Positions 51,186 to 62,020 of a stretch of DNA of 64,000 bases are shown here, piece after piece (position 1 is the stretch's first letter; each line of letters begins with the position of its first letter). The stretch is from Actinokineospora pegani. GTDB taxonomy: Bacteria > Actinomycetota > Actinomycetes > Mycobacteriales > Pseudonocardiaceae. Under the pieces are notes generated by a model. The model was given only the letters and a program-made list of their open reading frames with translations. It was not told where the DNA came from and did no database searches. The stretch is from assembly GCF_009745975.1 (NCBI RefSeq), contig NZ_WHOL01000107.1:186001-250000 (forward strand), in the 5' to 3' direction. Made by a program: the position numbers and the translations under genes.

Positions 51186-52082
51186 TCAGAGCTCGGCCAG
51201 CACGCGCAGTGCCCAGTCCGCGAACTCGTCGACGTCGGCGGCGACGGCGTGCGGGTCGACGAAGGTGTCCGGGAACCCGGCCGCCCCCAGTGACCTGATG
51301 GTCCCGGCGAGGGCGCCGACCGTGGCCGAGGGCAGCGCGTTGACCCGCACGACCGCGGCGATGTCGGTGCTGTTGCCCGCCTCCTGGGCGGCCGCGGCGA
51401 TGGTGTCGCGGGCGCGTCGCAACGGCGCGGGGTCGGCGGGCTCGTCGGCGGCGACGACGGCGGGCAGCCAGCCCGCGCCACGGCGGCCGATGCGGCGCAG
51501 CGCGGCGTCGGCCCGCCCGCCCAGGTGCACCCGCTCGGTGCGCGTGGGTTTGAGGCCGACGTGGGAGGGGGCGATCGACCAGGCCGGACCGTCGTGTTCG
51601 ACCACGTCGTCGGACCACCAGCGCTCCAGCGCGTCCAGCGCCGAGTCCACCCGGGCCCCGCGCCCGTCCCACGGCACCCCGGCCGCGGCGTACTCCTCCG
51701 GCGACCAGCCCGTCCCGAAGCCCGGCACCACCCGACCGCCCGAGACCACGTCCAGCGACGCGAGCGCGCGGCCCAGCAGCGCGGGGTTGTACCAGGGCAG
51801 GTTGAGCACGTTCGTGCCCAACCGGACCCGGGTGGTGGCCGTGGCGGCGACGGTCAGCACCACCAGCGGGTCGACCGTCGTGCGGAACATCGCCGGGATC
51901 GTGTCCCGCCCGGCGTAGCCCACCGAGGGCTCCACCGGCACCAGCAGCCGGTCGCCGACCCACAGGCTGTCCGCGCCCGCCGCCTCGACCCGCGCGCTGA
52001 AACCGGACACGACCTCGCCGAGGCGCCCCCGACCGGCCTCGACGACCCGACCGAACTGCGGCACCGAGAACCCGACACCCAT
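51186..52082 (-). CDS. LLM-class F420-dependent oxidoreductase
   Basis: The 298-residue luciferase-like protein opens GVGFSVPQFGRVVEAG and has WVGDRLLVPVEPSVGY, VRLGTNVLNLPWYNPALLGRALASLDVVSGGRVVPGFGTGWSPEEYAAAGVPW and a C-terminal FADWALRVLAEL, typical of F420- or FMN-dependent actinobacterial LLM enzymes. The substrate is unknown. It converges with the M28 gene with no gap and is divergent from a small membrane protein gene. Confidence 0.85.
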   Translation of the reverse strand: MGVGFSVPQFGRVVEAGRGRLGEVVSGFSARVEAAGADSLWVGDRLLVPVEPSVGYAGRDTIPAMFRTTVDPLVVLTVAATATTRVRLGTNVLNLPWYNPALLGRALASLDVVSGGRVVPGFGTGWSPEEYAAAGVPWDGRGARVDSALDALERWWSDDVVEHDGPAWSIAPSHVGLKPTRTERVHLGGRADAALRRIGRRGAGWLPAVVAADEPADPAPLRRARDTIAAAAQEAGNSTDIAAVVRVNALPSATVGALAGTIRSLGAAGFPDTFVDPHAVAADVDEFADWALRVLAEL

Positions 52083-52147
52083 GAGGTCATCTTCCGCCCG
52101 CTCGGCCCGGTTCCGCCACCCAAACCCGCCGCACTACCCTGCCCACC

Positions 52148-52519
52148 GTGCAGGAGCAGGACAAGTGGGCGCGTCGCCGGGAACGGCGGCGAGCCGAGGC
52201 CGACACCGCCCCGCGGCCACCGCGCCCGGTCATCACCGCGGCCGTGCTGGCGCTGGCCGCCGCCCTGGCCTGGTTCGCCCTGGCCAGCGTCTTCCTCATC
52301 CTCTACCTGGCCGCGCACGCGCTGACCACCCGGCCGTGGCGCGGGCCCCGGATCGCCGCCACCGCGATCACCCTGCTGATGTGGGGGTTCGCCGTCGCGC
52401 TGCTGCCCGACATCGCCGACGCCACCGTGCGCGGGCTCGTTGTCATCGGCATCGCGCTCTCGGCCGCCGCGCAGGTGCTGCTCTACCTGCCTGCCAGCAA
52501 CCGCTTCTACCGCCGCTGA
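52148..52519 (+). CDS. small membrane protein
   Basis: The 123-residue protein has a charged N-terminus (DKWARRRERRRAEAD) and three hydrophobic segments (about 30-55, 68-88 and 92-116), so it is a three-pass membrane protein with the N-terminus inside. I recognise no family. GTG start. It overlaps the convergent DUF1992 gene by 13 bases at the 3' end. Confidence 0.7.
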   Translation: MQEQDKWARRRERRRAEADTAPRPPRPVITAAVLALAAALAWFALASVFLILYLAAHALTTRPWRGPRIAATAITLLMWGFAVALLPDIADATVRGLVVIGIALSAAAQVLLYLPASNRFYRR

Positions 52520-52962
52520 CCCCACCAGCGCCGCCGCGACCGCTCCACGGCGGTCACCGGCCCCGGCGCGGGCTCCGGCCCGGGGCGCGCCGCGCGCCAC
52601 CCGTCGACCACGGCGTCCTCGTCGACGAACCGCACCAGCACCGGGCCCGACCCGGTGCGCATCCACTGGTCGATGCGGGCGTTCAGGTCGGACACCACCT
52701 CGCGCACGGCGGCCTCGGTCCGCAGCCCGCCGATCCGCTCGGGCAGCAGTTCCACCTCGCGGCGCAACCGCAACTGCGGCGGCAGCATCTCCTGCGTCGA
52801 CACCCCCTCGCGGCGCAGGTACCCGGTCAGCCAGTCCCCGCCGCGCGGCAGGGGCTTGCCCGCCCCCGGCAGGTCGTCGAGATCGCCCCGGTCACGGGCC
52901 TCGCGGATCCGCGACTCCACCCAGGACTCGAAGTCGACACCCGACGGCTTGCGCTCGGTCAT
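52507..52962 (-). CDS. DUF1992 (DnaJ-homologue subfamily C member 28-like) protein
   Basis: The 151-residue protein matches DUF1992: FESWVESRIREARDRGDLDDLPGAGKPLP near residue 10 and LRLRREVELLPERIGGLRTEAAVREVVSDLNARIDQWMRTG in the middle. Human DNAJC28 shares the domain, but bacterial copies lack the J domain and the role is unknown. ATG at 52962 begins the conserved region. The 3' ends of this and the membrane protein gene overlap. Confidence 0.85.
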   Translation of the reverse strand: MTERKPSGVDFESWVESRIREARDRGDLDDLPGAGKPLPRGGDWLTGYLRREGVSTQEMLPPQLRLRREVELLPERIGGLRTEAAVREVVSDLNARIDQWMRTGSGPVLVRFVDEDAVVDGWRAARPGPEPAPGPVTAVERSRRRWWGQRR

Positions 52963-53069
52963 CCGGAACCTCCCCGCGAACACCTCGTCCCAGGCTACCC
53001 ACGACCACAGTCGGCGCCCGGTCGCGCGGGCTCACCCGGGCTCCATCCCGCGAGTGGGACGATCGGGCC

Positions 53070-53630
53070 ATGAGCAGCACCGCACCGGCGCCCCGCCCCC
53101 GCCTGGCCTGGCTCTACACCATCGGCGGCGGACTGGGCCTGCTCGCCGCCATCGCGCTGACGCTGGAGAAGATCGCCAAGCTGCGCGACCCGGACTACAT
53201 CCCCATCTGCTCGGTGGACGCGGTCGTGTCCTGCGGCTCGGTGATGGACAGCGCCCAGGCCGCGGCGTTCGGGTTCCCCAACCCGCTGCTGGGCATCGCC
53301 GCGTTCGCCGTGGTCGTCACCACCGGCGTGGCCATGCTCGCCGGGTTCGCCCCGCCCCGCTGGTACCAGGTGGGCCTGTGGGTGGGCACGCTGTTCGGGG
53401 TCGTGTTCGTGCACTGGCTGATGGTGGCCAGCCTCTACGACATCCGGGCGCTGTGCCCGTACTGCATGGTGGTGTGGGCGGTGATGATCCCGCTGTTCCT
53501 CTATTCCTCCCTGGACACCTGGCCGAGGCTGGCGCCGGTGCGCAAGGTGCACCGCGAGGTCCTCGCGCTCTGGTACGTGGTGGTCGTGCTGTCGGTGGCC
53601 ATCGCCTTCTGGGACTACTTCACCGGCTGA
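53070..53630 (+). CDS. vitamin K epoxide reductase (VKOR) family protein
   Basis: The 186-residue integral membrane protein has five hydrophobic segments, the CxxC redox site LCPYCMVVW (about residue 130) and the loop Cys pair in CSVDAVVSCGSVM, with an N-terminal four-helix core. In actinobacteria VKOR keeps the DsbA-like oxidase in its oxidised state to drive disulfide formation outside the cell, using menaquinone. The many secreted Cys-paired proteins in this window would need such activity. Confidence 0.92.
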   Translation: MSSTAPAPRPRLAWLYTIGGGLGLLAAIALTLEKIAKLRDPDYIPICSVDAVVSCGSVMDSAQAAAFGFPNPLLGIAAFAVVVTTGVAMLAGFAPPRWYQVGLWVGTLFGVVFVHWLMVASLYDIRALCPYCMVVWAVMIPLFLYSSLDTWPRLAPVRKVHREVLALWYVVVVLSVAIAFWDYFTG

Positions 53631-53672
53631 GCGGCGCCCGTCCTCCGCGGACACCCTGCTGAGAGCACCAGT

Positions 53673-53845
53673 TCAAGGTGAAGGTGACCAGCGTCGCGCC
53701 GTGCAGTCGATGTCGAGGTCGGGCCAGTGGTCTTCGGTGGCGTCCTCCGGGGCCCACTCCCTCGGGTGGTCGGCCCACCACGGGGCCGTGGCCGGGTGCT
53801 TGAGGAGGATCTTCTGGGCGACCTGGCGGGCCTCGCCTGTTCGCC
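53673..53845 (-). pseudogene. 3' fragment of an unknown minus-strand gene
   Basis: The reading frame ends in a coherent tail (RTGEARQVAQKILLKHP, PWWADHPREWAPEDATEDHWPDLD, then CTARRW) that looks like a natural protein C-terminus. It has no start and breaks at about 53845 where the DUF4383 fragment begins. It appears to be the surviving end of a gene deleted or truncated by recombination. Confidence 0.5.
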
Positions 53846-54199
53846 GTGTCCCTGCTGCACAACGCGGTGCACCTGGGCTTCGGCGTGGTCGGCCTGAGCA
53901 TCGCGCGGACCGTGGCGGGAGCGCGCGGGTACCTGCTGGGCGGCGGTGCCGTGGCGATCGTCCTGGGCGCGTACGGCTCGTTGGTCGACTACGGCAGCGT
54001 GGCCAACCTGTTGCCCGCGAACACCGCTGGCAACTGGCTGCACTTCGTCCTGGGCGCGGTGATGGTCGTGTCCGGTCTGGTCGTGCCCGGCAGGGCCCAC
54101 GTCGTGACCCGGGCGGGCACCCCGCCTGCCCGCCGTGGCCCGCCGGTAGCGTGTCGCGGGGAAGGTGGTGGTCGCGGTGGGCGAACGGGCTCGGATTGA
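53838..54199 (+). pseudogene. 5'-truncated DUF4383-type membrane protein
   Basis: The frame reads LFAVSLLHNAVHLGFGVVGLSIARTVAGARGYLLGGGAVAIVLGAYGSLVDYGSVANLLPANTAGNWLHFVLGAVMVVSGL, the C-terminal two-thirds of a DUF4383 protein, whose usual first membrane segment is missing. The sequence upstream belongs to an unrelated minus-strand fragment. It may still be translated from a GTG at 53846, but it is probably a pseudogene. Its end overlaps the cobF start. Confidence 0.6.
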
Positions 54200-54944
54200 C
54201 GTGGTCGGGATCGGGGCGGGCGACCCGGGGGACGTGACCGTGAACGCGGTGGCCGCCCTGCGCGGCGCCGACGTGTTCTTCTTCCTGGACAAGCCCGGCG
54301 AGGCGCGGGAGCTGTCGGACCTGCGGGAGGCCGTGCTGGCCGCGCACGTGCCCGACGGGGGCTACCGGGTGGTGCGCGCCGAGGACCCGCCGCGGGACCG
54401 GGCGGCGGCCGGGTACGCCGACGCGGTCGTGGACTGGCGCACCCGGCGCGCGGACGTGTGCGAGCGGATGATCGCCGAGAACCTGGGGCCGGGCGAGGTC
54501 GGCGCGTTCCTGGTGTGGGGCGATCCGGCGCTCTACGACAGCATCATCGCCGTCGTGGAGGACGTCGCGGGGCGGGGCACGGTGGGGTTCGACACGCGCG
54601 TGCTGCCCGGGATCAGCAGCATCTCGGCGCTGGCCGCCCGGCACGGGGTGACGTTCAACCAGGTCGCGGGGGCCGTGCAGATCACCACCGGCCGCAGGCT
54701 CGCCGCCGGGTGGCCCGACGGGGTCGACGACGTGGTCGTGATGCTGGACGCGGGCAACGCCTACCTGCGCTACGTCGACGAGCCGGGGCTCACCATCCAC
54801 TGGGGCGCCTACGTGGGCACCGCGGACGAGATCCTCGTCTCCGGGCCGCTGGGCGCGGTCGCCGAGCACATCCGCGAGACCAGGGACAAGGCCAGGGCGG
54901 CGAAGGGCTGGATCATGGACAGCTACCTGCTGCGCCGGACCTGA
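54177..54944 (+). CDS. cobF: precorrin-6A synthase (deacetylating)
   Basis: The 255-residue tetrapyrrole methylase has an opening IDVVGIGAGDPGDVTVNAVAAL, the second conserved loop FLVWGDPALYDS near residue 115 and PGISSISALAARHG near 150, the SAM-binding methylase family pattern, with the Phe-rich VFFFLDKPGE of CobF. It methylates precorrin-5 at C1 with loss of the acetyl group, a step only in the aerobic (late cobalt insertion) B12 route. GTG at 54177 fits the GGGGAAGG site. It stands alone here; KamDE in this window would use its final product. Confidence 0.9.
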   Translation: MGERARIDVVGIGAGDPGDVTVNAVAALRGADVFFFLDKPGEARELSDLREAVLAAHVPDGGYRVVRAEDPPRDRAAAGYADAVVDWRTRRADVCERMIAENLGPGEVGAFLVWGDPALYDSIIAVVEDVAGRGTVGFDTRVLPGISSISALAARHGVTFNQVAGAVQITTGRRLAAGWPDGVDDVVVMLDAGNAYLRYVDEPGLTIHWGAYVGTADEILVSGPLGAVAEHIRETRDKARAAKGWIMDSYLLRRT

Positions 54945-54978
54945 GACCCGCGCGGCCTGCCGGTGCGATCATGGTCCG

Positions 54979-55902
54979 GTGAAGGTTCTTGTCGTGGGCG
55001 CCAGCGGTCTCATCGGTCAGCACATCGTCAGCCGGTTGCGGGAGCGGGGGCACACCGTCGTCGCCGCGGCGCGCACGAGGCGTGCGGGAGTCGACCACGT
55101 CGTCGACGCGGGCACGGCCACCGTGGGGACGTGGCGGCCGGTCGTCGAGGGTTGCGACGGGGTCGTGTTCGCCGCGGGCGCCGACGACCGCGACGTCCCG
55201 AAGCGGCCGGTCTACCCGTCGCTGCACGCGGGCAACGTGAACTCGGTGGTCACCCTGTTGACGGCGGCGCGGGAGGCGGGGGCGAGCACGGCGGTCGTGC
55301 TCGGCTCGTACTTCACGCACTTCCACCGCGCGCACCCCGAGTGGGACCTGGTCGAGACCCACCCCTACATCCGCTCCCGCGTCGAGCAGGCCGCCCAGGG
55401 GCGCGCGGCGGCGGGCCCGGACCTGCCGGTGTCGGTGATCGAGGTCCCCTTCGTCTTCGGCCGCGCGGGCGAGCGGTTCCCGAACTGGGCCGATGGCCTG
55501 GTGAGGTGGGTCAGCGGCAGGTCGCCCCTGTTTGCCCCGCCCGGCGGCACCGCTACCACCACCGCCGCGGCCGTCGCGGAGTTGACCGTGGAGGCCCTGC
55601 TGGCGCGGTCCGGCGCGGACATCCCCGCCGTCGAGGAGAACCTGACCTGGGCCCAGCTCATCGGCAGGCTGGCGAGCGCCGCCGGGCGCCCCAGGCCGGT
55701 GCGGTCGTTGCCGCCCGCGGTGTTCCGGCTGGCTTTCACCCTCGCGGGCCTGGCTTACCGGCTCGCGGGCAGGGAACCCGGCCTCGACGCGGGCCAGGTC
55801 GGCTCGCTGCTGCTCAACACCCTCCACCTCGACGGCGCCACGGGCCGGTCGGTCGACCCCGCCATGCTCGAGACCGTCCAGGCGGTGCGCGACAAGGGGT
55901 GA
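54979..55902 (+). CDS. NAD(P)-dependent epimerase/dehydratase-like protein
   Basis: The 307-residue extended-SDR-like protein starts VKVLVVGASGLIGQHIVSRLRERGHTVVAAART with the G-x-x-G-x-x-G nucleotide loop. The SDR catalytic pattern is weakened: TAVVLGSYFTHFHRAH replaces the usual S...Y-x-x-x-K, so catalysis is doubtful and binding of a nucleotide sugar or NADP may be its role. It lies 34 bases after cobF on the same strand, though no functional link is clear. GTG start. Confidence 0.8.
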   Translation: MKVLVVGASGLIGQHIVSRLRERGHTVVAAARTRRAGVDHVVDAGTATVGTWRPVVEGCDGVVFAAGADDRDVPKRPVYPSLHAGNVNSVVTLLTAAREAGASTAVVLGSYFTHFHRAHPEWDLVETHPYIRSRVEQAAQGRAAAGPDLPVSVIEVPFVFGRAGERFPNWADGLVRWVSGRSPLFAPPGGTATTTAAAVAELTVEALLARSGADIPAVEENLTWAQLIGRLASAAGRPRPVRSLPPAVFRLAFTLAGLAYRLAGREPGLDAGQVGSLLLNTLHLDGATGRSVDPAMLETVQAVRDKG

Positions 55903-55921
55903 CCTCGCGCCCGCCCGGGCG

Positions 55922-56341
55922 TCAGGTGGCCGGGGCCGCCATCGCCTCGGCCGTGGTGGCGTGGATGGGGAAGACGGTGTCCAGCGCGGTGATCGAGAAC
56001 AGTCGCCGGATGCCGTCCTGGTCGGGGTCGATGCTCAGGTGCACGAGGACCGGCCGCGGGCGTTCGGCGGCCTCGCGGCGCAGGCGCATGAGGTGGTGCA
56101 GGCCGGTGGAGTCGAGGAAGCTCACGGCGGTGAGGTCGACGACCACGCTGGGCGGCGGGTCGCGGTGCTCGTCGAGCAGGCGCAGGGCCTGGTCGACCGA
56201 GCGGGCCAGCGGGTGGCTCAGGGCGATGTCGACCTCGCCGGTGAGGGTCAGGACCACGCAGGGGGGAGTCCAGGTGACCGAGGGAACGGTGCGGGTGCGG
56301 GCCATGGGTGTGGTTACCCGCCCGTCGACCTGCGCAAACAC
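55922..56341 (-). CDS. STAS-domain anti-sigma factor antagonist
   Basis: The 139-residue protein has a STAS domain: CVVLTLTGEVDIALSHPLARSVDQAL and the phosphorylation-site region VVVDLTAVSFLDSTGLHHLMRL, with the conserved Ser in DSTG. Such proteins bind an anti-sigma kinase when dephosphorylated and free the sigma factor. GTG at 56341 is 2 bases after the stop of the SpoIIE phosphatase gene, so the two are coupled. ATG at 56305 is an alternative. The partner phosphatase would activate this protein. Confidence 0.9.
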   Translation of the reverse strand: MFAQVDGRVTTPMARTRTVPSVTWTPPCVVLTLTGEVDIALSHPLARSVDQALRLLDEHRDPPPSVVVDLTAVSFLDSTGLHHLMRLRREAAERPRPVLVHLSIDPDQDGIRRLFSITALDTVFPIHATTAEAMAAPAT

Positions 56342-56343
56342 CG

Positions 56344-57495
56344 TCAGCGGTGGTGTCGGTAGACGACCAGGGCGGTGTCGTCGGGCGGGTCGGAGGGGGG
56401 CATGAGGTCGAGCAGCCGGTCGGCGATGGTGTCCGCCGAGAGCGTGGCCAGGGTGGTCAGGACCAGCGCGGCGCGGTCGATGCCCCGGTCGATGATCTGG
56501 TCGCGGCGTTCGACGAGGCCGTCGGTGTAGAGCAGCAGGGCGCCCCCGGGGTCGATGCGCTCGCGCCGCTCGGTGCGCCGCAGGCCGCGCAGGGTGGCCA
56601 GGGGCGGCTCACCGGTGCCGGGCAGCAGGCGGGCGCGGTGGCCGTCGGTGAGCACCGGCGGCGGGTGCCCGGCCGAGGCGTAGACGACCTCGCCGGTGCC
56701 GGTGTCGACGACGGCGCAGACGATCGTGGTCATGTGCGCCTCGGGCATGAGCAGGGCGAACCCGTCCAGCGCGGTCAGGGTGTGCGCGGGCCCCCGGTCC
56801 TCGAGCGCCAGGGCGCGGGTGGCGCTGCGCAACTGGCCCATCACCGACGCCGCGCGCAGTCCCTTGCCGGTGACGTCGCCGACGACCAGGGCGCAGCGGC
56901 CCCCGGGCAGGACGACCACGTCGTGGAAGTCGCCGCAGACCAGCAGCGGATCGGCGCCGGGGGACAGGTCGGTGGCGGGCCGGTAGCGGGCGGCGATCCC
57001 GGCGGGCAGCGAGGTGGTCGGCCCGAGGATCGCGTGCTGCAGGGTGGCGGCGATCTCGTTGAGCTCGCGTTCGCGGGTGGTGCGCATCGCCTGGTGCAGC
57101 ACGTCGCCGGTGATGTCGGTGAAGACGACGGCCAGCACCGGGCCGTGCTCGCCGCGCGGGGGCACGGTGAACGCGGTGAGCTCCTGGATGCGCCCCTGCG
57201 AGGTCAGCGACTTGGTGAACCGGGCCCGGTTGCCGTCGAGCCAGACCTCGTCGTAGGTGGCGCACCAGCCGTCGGCCTCGTCGGCGGGCACGATCTCGCG
57301 CAGCGTGCGCCCTACCGCGTCGCTGACCCCCGAGTGGGTGGTGAACGCCGGGTTCGTCCACAGGTAGCGGTAGTCGGGCTCCCGGCCGGGGTCGGCGCTG
57401 GTGCGCTCGATGAGGCAGACGCCCTCGTCCATGCCGAGCAGCACCTGCTCGTAGGTGGATTCCCACGCCTCGACCGCGTCCTGCGACCACACCAC
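56344..57495 (-). CDS. PAS - SpoIIE (PP2C-type) serine phosphatase
   Basis: The 383-residue protein has an N-terminal PAS domain (about 10-130; YEQVLLGMDEGVCLIER...YRYLWTNPAFTTHSG) and a SpoIIE-type PP2C domain. Acidic metal-binding residues appear in LVCGDFHDVVVLPGGRCALVVGDVTGKG and the final DDTALVV. It dephosphorylates a STAS-domain antagonist, here almost certainly the next gene. GTG at 57495 is used; the next codon is also GTG. The PAS domain may sense redox or a ligand. No kinase/anti-sigma gene is adjacent. Confidence 0.92.
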   Translation of the reverse strand: MVWSQDAVEAWESTYEQVLLGMDEGVCLIERTSADPGREPDYRYLWTNPAFTTHSGVSDAVGRTLREIVPADEADGWCATYDEVWLDGNRARFTKSLTSQGRIQELTAFTVPPRGEHGPVLAVVFTDITGDVLHQAMRTTRERELNEIAATLQHAILGPTTSLPAGIAARYRPATDLSPGADPLLVCGDFHDVVVLPGGRCALVVGDVTGKGLRAASVMGQLRSATRALALEDRGPAHTLTALDGFALLMPEAHMTTIVCAVVDTGTGEVVYASAGHPPPVLTDGHRARLLPGTGEPPLATLRGLRRTERRERIDPGGALLLYTDGLVERRDQIIDRGIDRAALVLTTLATLSADTIADRLLDLMPPSDPPDDTALVVYRHHR

Positions 57496-57516
57496 GGCTC
57501 TGCCCTTTCGCCCAGG

Positions 57517-57564
57517 AACGGGCCCTGGTCCGGTCGGGGCGCGCTGACCGGACCAGGGCCCGTT
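57517..57564 (-). terminator. proline operon terminator hairpin
   Basis: A perfect 19-bp stem (57517-57535 with 57546-57564) around a 10-base loop lies between the end of the proline dehydrogenase gene and the phosphatase gene, both on the minus strand, and probably separates the two units. Confidence 0.75.
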
Positions 57565-57692
57565 TCGGGTCCCGCGCCAGAGGGGGGATCTGCGCGGGCG
57601 TTCCCGTCGCGCAGTGGGGTACCTCCGGTCCGGACGGGTCAAACGGTCGGCTGTGGACGGCGGGTGTCGTGACCGGGTCGACGCGGTGGCGG

Positions 57693-58633
57693 TCAGTCGC
57701 GCGAGATCAGGGAGCGCAGGAAGAACGTCAGGTTGGCCGGGCGCTCGGCGAGGCGGCGCATGAAGTAGCCGTACCACTGCCCGCCGTAGGGCAGGTACAC
57801 CCGCAGCGTGTGCCGGTCCTCGACCAGGCGCCGCTGTTCGGCGTCGCGGATGCCGTAGAGCATCTGGAACTCCAGGTCGCGCGTCGAGCGGCCCGCGGGG
57901 AGGGCGAGGCGGGTGGCGGCGGCGATCATGGCGGGGTCGTGCGTGGCGACCATGGGGTGGCCGTCGCCGTCCATCAGGACGCGCAGGCAGCGGAGGTAGG
58001 CCTCGTCCACCGCCGCCTTGTCCTGGTGGGCGACCGACGCGGGTTCGCGGTAGGCGCCCTTGCACAGGCGGATGCGCGATCCCGGGCCGGACAGGTCGCG
58101 GCAGTCGGCCTCGGTCCGCTTGAGGTGGGCCTGCAGGGCGGCGCCGAGGGTGGGGAAGTCCGCGCGCAGTTCGCGCACGACCGACAGGGTGGAGTCGGTG
58201 GTGGTGTGGTCCTCGGCGTCGATGGTGACCAGGGCGCCCGCGGCCTGGGCCGCGGCGCAGATCGCGTGCGCGTTCTCCTGGGCGGTCTTGTGGCCGTCGC
58301 GGGGCAGAGACTGGCCCAGGGCGGACAGCTTCAACGACACCTCCAGCCCGTCGAGGGGGCCGACCGAGCGTGGCAGCGCGGCGAGGAGGGTGAGGTACTC
58401 GGCGGTGTTGGCCTCGGCCTGGGCGAGGTCGGTGGTGTCCTCGCCCAGGTGGTCGATGGTGACCGCGCGGCCGGAGGACAGGACCTCGGCCGCGGTGGCC
58501 ACCGCCTCGGCGGTGGTGGTCCCGGCGACGAACCGCTCGACCAGCGACCTCGTCGCCGGGGTCCGGGTGACGGCGCGGCGCACCCGGGGCGAGCGGGCGG
58601 CGGCGAGCAGGGCGGGGCGCAGCGGGTTGGCCA

Positions 58634-58634
<1 letters not shown>
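57693..58634 (-). CDS. putB: proline dehydrogenase (monofunctional)
   Basis: The 313-residue FAD-dependent TIM barrel has conserved PRODH segments LEVSLKLSALGQSLP, LVTIDAEDHTTTDSTLSVVREL, IRLCKGAYREP and the C-terminal VYLPYGGQWYGYFMRRLAERPANL. It oxidises proline to pyrroline-5-carboxylate and feeds electrons to the quinone pool. ATG shares one base with the stop of the P5C dehydrogenase gene (TGATG), so the two are coupled. Together they replace the bifunctional PutA of proteobacteria. Confidence 0.95.
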
Positions 58635-60280
<1,646 letters not shown>

Positions 60281-60405
60281 GGAACCTCCAGGTCGCCGCT
60301 CGGTGTGCCCTCCAGTGAACCCGCCCCGGGCCTGGGGTGATTCGGACAGGTGGACAAAGGTCCGCGCTGTTGTTTGTATGGTTGGCCAAAGACCTGGAGG
60401 TGGGC

Positions 60406-61944
60406 GTGGCCGGTGTGACGGTGGGGGAGTTGGTCCGGGCGCTGGACTCGACCGTGCTCGAGGCGCTGGGCGGGGTGGAGGTCACGGTGGCCTCGGTCGC
60501 GTTGGTGGAGGCCGCCGACCTGGTGGGGGACGGGTCGGGGGCGGACCTGCACCTGCATGTGGGGGTCAGCGCGGAGCAGACCGCGCGGTGGCTGGCAGGC
60601 GCCGGGCACCGGCCGCGGGCGGTGATGACCAAGGTCGCGGCCGAGCCCGTGCGGGCCGCCGCCCGGGACGCCGGTGTCGCGCTGGTGGCCGTGCACCCGC
60701 AAGCGCGCTGGGACCACCTGCTGCCGATGGTCCAGGGCGTGCTCGACCGCTCGCGCCGCCGCGCCTGCGACCCCGAGTTGGCGGGCACCGACTTGTTCGA
60801 CCTGGCCCAGGCGGTGGCGCGGGACGCGGGCGGGATGGTCTCGATCGAGGACGCCCAGTCCCGGGTGCTGGCCTACTCGGCCTCCGACGACAGCGCCGAC
60901 GAGCTGCGGACGCTGTCCATCCTGGGCAGGCAGGGCCCGCCGGACTACCTGCGTGCGCTGCGCGACTGGGGTGTGTTCGACCGGCTTCGCTCAGGCGACG
61001 AGGTCGTGGACGTCCCGGCCCACGACCGGCTCGGCACCCGGCGCAGGCTGGTCGTCAGCATCCGGCAGCCGCCGACCTACCTGGGCTCGATCTGGGTGCA
61101 GCAGGGCGACAAGCCGTTCACCGCCGAGGCCGAGGAGGTGCTGCGCGGCGCGGCCGCGATCGCCGCCCGCACGATCCTGCGCGACCTGGAGGCCCCCTCG
61201 ACCGAAGCGGTGCTGATCCAGCGGCTCTTCGGCGCCCGGGGCGGCGGGGTCGACGCCCCCTCGCTGGCAGGCGCGCTGAACCTGCCGCACACCGGCCGCG
61301 CCGCGGTGGTCGGCTTCGCCGCCGAGACCCCCGGCGTGGCCCCGGTGCGCAACACGCTGCGCCTGCTGGCCAGCGCGTTCCGCCGCGACTCCCTGGTCAC
61401 CGTCATCGGCGACCGCGCCTACCTGCTGCTGCCCGGCTACACCACCGCCGAGGCCGTCACCGCCTGGACCCGCCACCTCGTCGACGAGTTCGAGTCCACC
61501 CGCGCCACCCGCCTGCGCGCCGCCATCGCCCTGCCCGTCCCCGACCTGGCCCACGTCGCCACTGCCCGCACCGAGGTCGACCGCGTCCTCGACGCCACCC
61601 CCGCGCACACCCGCGTCACCACCCTCGCCGAGTCCCGCACCGCCGTCCTGCTCGGCGAGATCCTCGACCTGCTGGCCACCCGCCCCGACCTGCACGACCC
61701 CCGCCTGACCACCCTGGCCGCCTACGACCGCGACCACGCCACCGACCTCGTCCACAGCACCCACACCCACCTGACCCACCACGGCGACACCCGCGCCGCG
61801 GCCACCGACCTCACCGTCCACCCCAACACCCTGCGCTACCGCTTGCGCCGCGCCGAGCAGATCACCGGCCTGACCCTCGCCGACCCCGGGGACCGGCTGC
61901 TGCTCGAACTCCAACTGGCCCTGCTCGGACGAGCGCGGGGCTGA
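60406..61944 (+). CDS. PucR-family activator of proline catabolism
   Basis: The 512-residue regulator has an N-terminal PucR-type sensory domain (VTVGELVRALDSTVLEALGGVEV), a GAF-like/CdaR-like middle and the C-terminal PucR helix-turn-helix (RAAATDLTVHPNTLRYRLRRAEQITGLTLADPGDRLLLELQLAL). GTG at 60406 follows GGAGG by 6 bases. PucR members divergent from PRODH/P5CDH genes are the usual proline-inducible activators (PruR-like), so the target is inferred from position. The intergenic region 60281-60405 carries TTTGT/ACAAA-like motifs that could be its site. Confidence 0.88.
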   Translation: MAGVTVGELVRALDSTVLEALGGVEVTVASVALVEAADLVGDGSGADLHLHVGVSAEQTARWLAGAGHRPRAVMTKVAAEPVRAAARDAGVALVAVHPQARWDHLLPMVQGVLDRSRRRACDPELAGTDLFDLAQAVARDAGGMVSIEDAQSRVLAYSASDDSADELRTLSILGRQGPPDYLRALRDWGVFDRLRSGDEVVDVPAHDRLGTRRRLVVSIRQPPTYLGSIWVQQGDKPFTAEAEEVLRGAAAIAARTILRDLEAPSTEAVLIQRLFGARGGGVDAPSLAGALNLPHTGRAAVVGFAAETPGVAPVRNTLRLLASAFRRDSLVTVIGDRAYLLLPGYTTAEAVTAWTRHLVDEFESTRATRLRAAIALPVPDLAHVATARTEVDRVLDATPAHTRVTTLAESRTAVLLGEILDLLATRPDLHDPRLTTLAAYDRDHATDLVHSTHTHLTHHGDTRAAATDLTVHPNTLRYRLRRAEQITGLTLADPGDRLLLELQLALLGRARG

Positions 61945-62020
61945 GCGGCACCAGCCCGGGGGCCGCACCGCACCTGCCCGTGTCGCGTGGTGGACTCCCG
62001 CGTCTGGTAGGAGGTGGGGC

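Noticed and set aside
60281-60405. Precise PucR binding site
   Set aside because: TTTGT/ACAAA-like motifs occur but no clear symmetrical site could be defined, so it is not listed as a feature.
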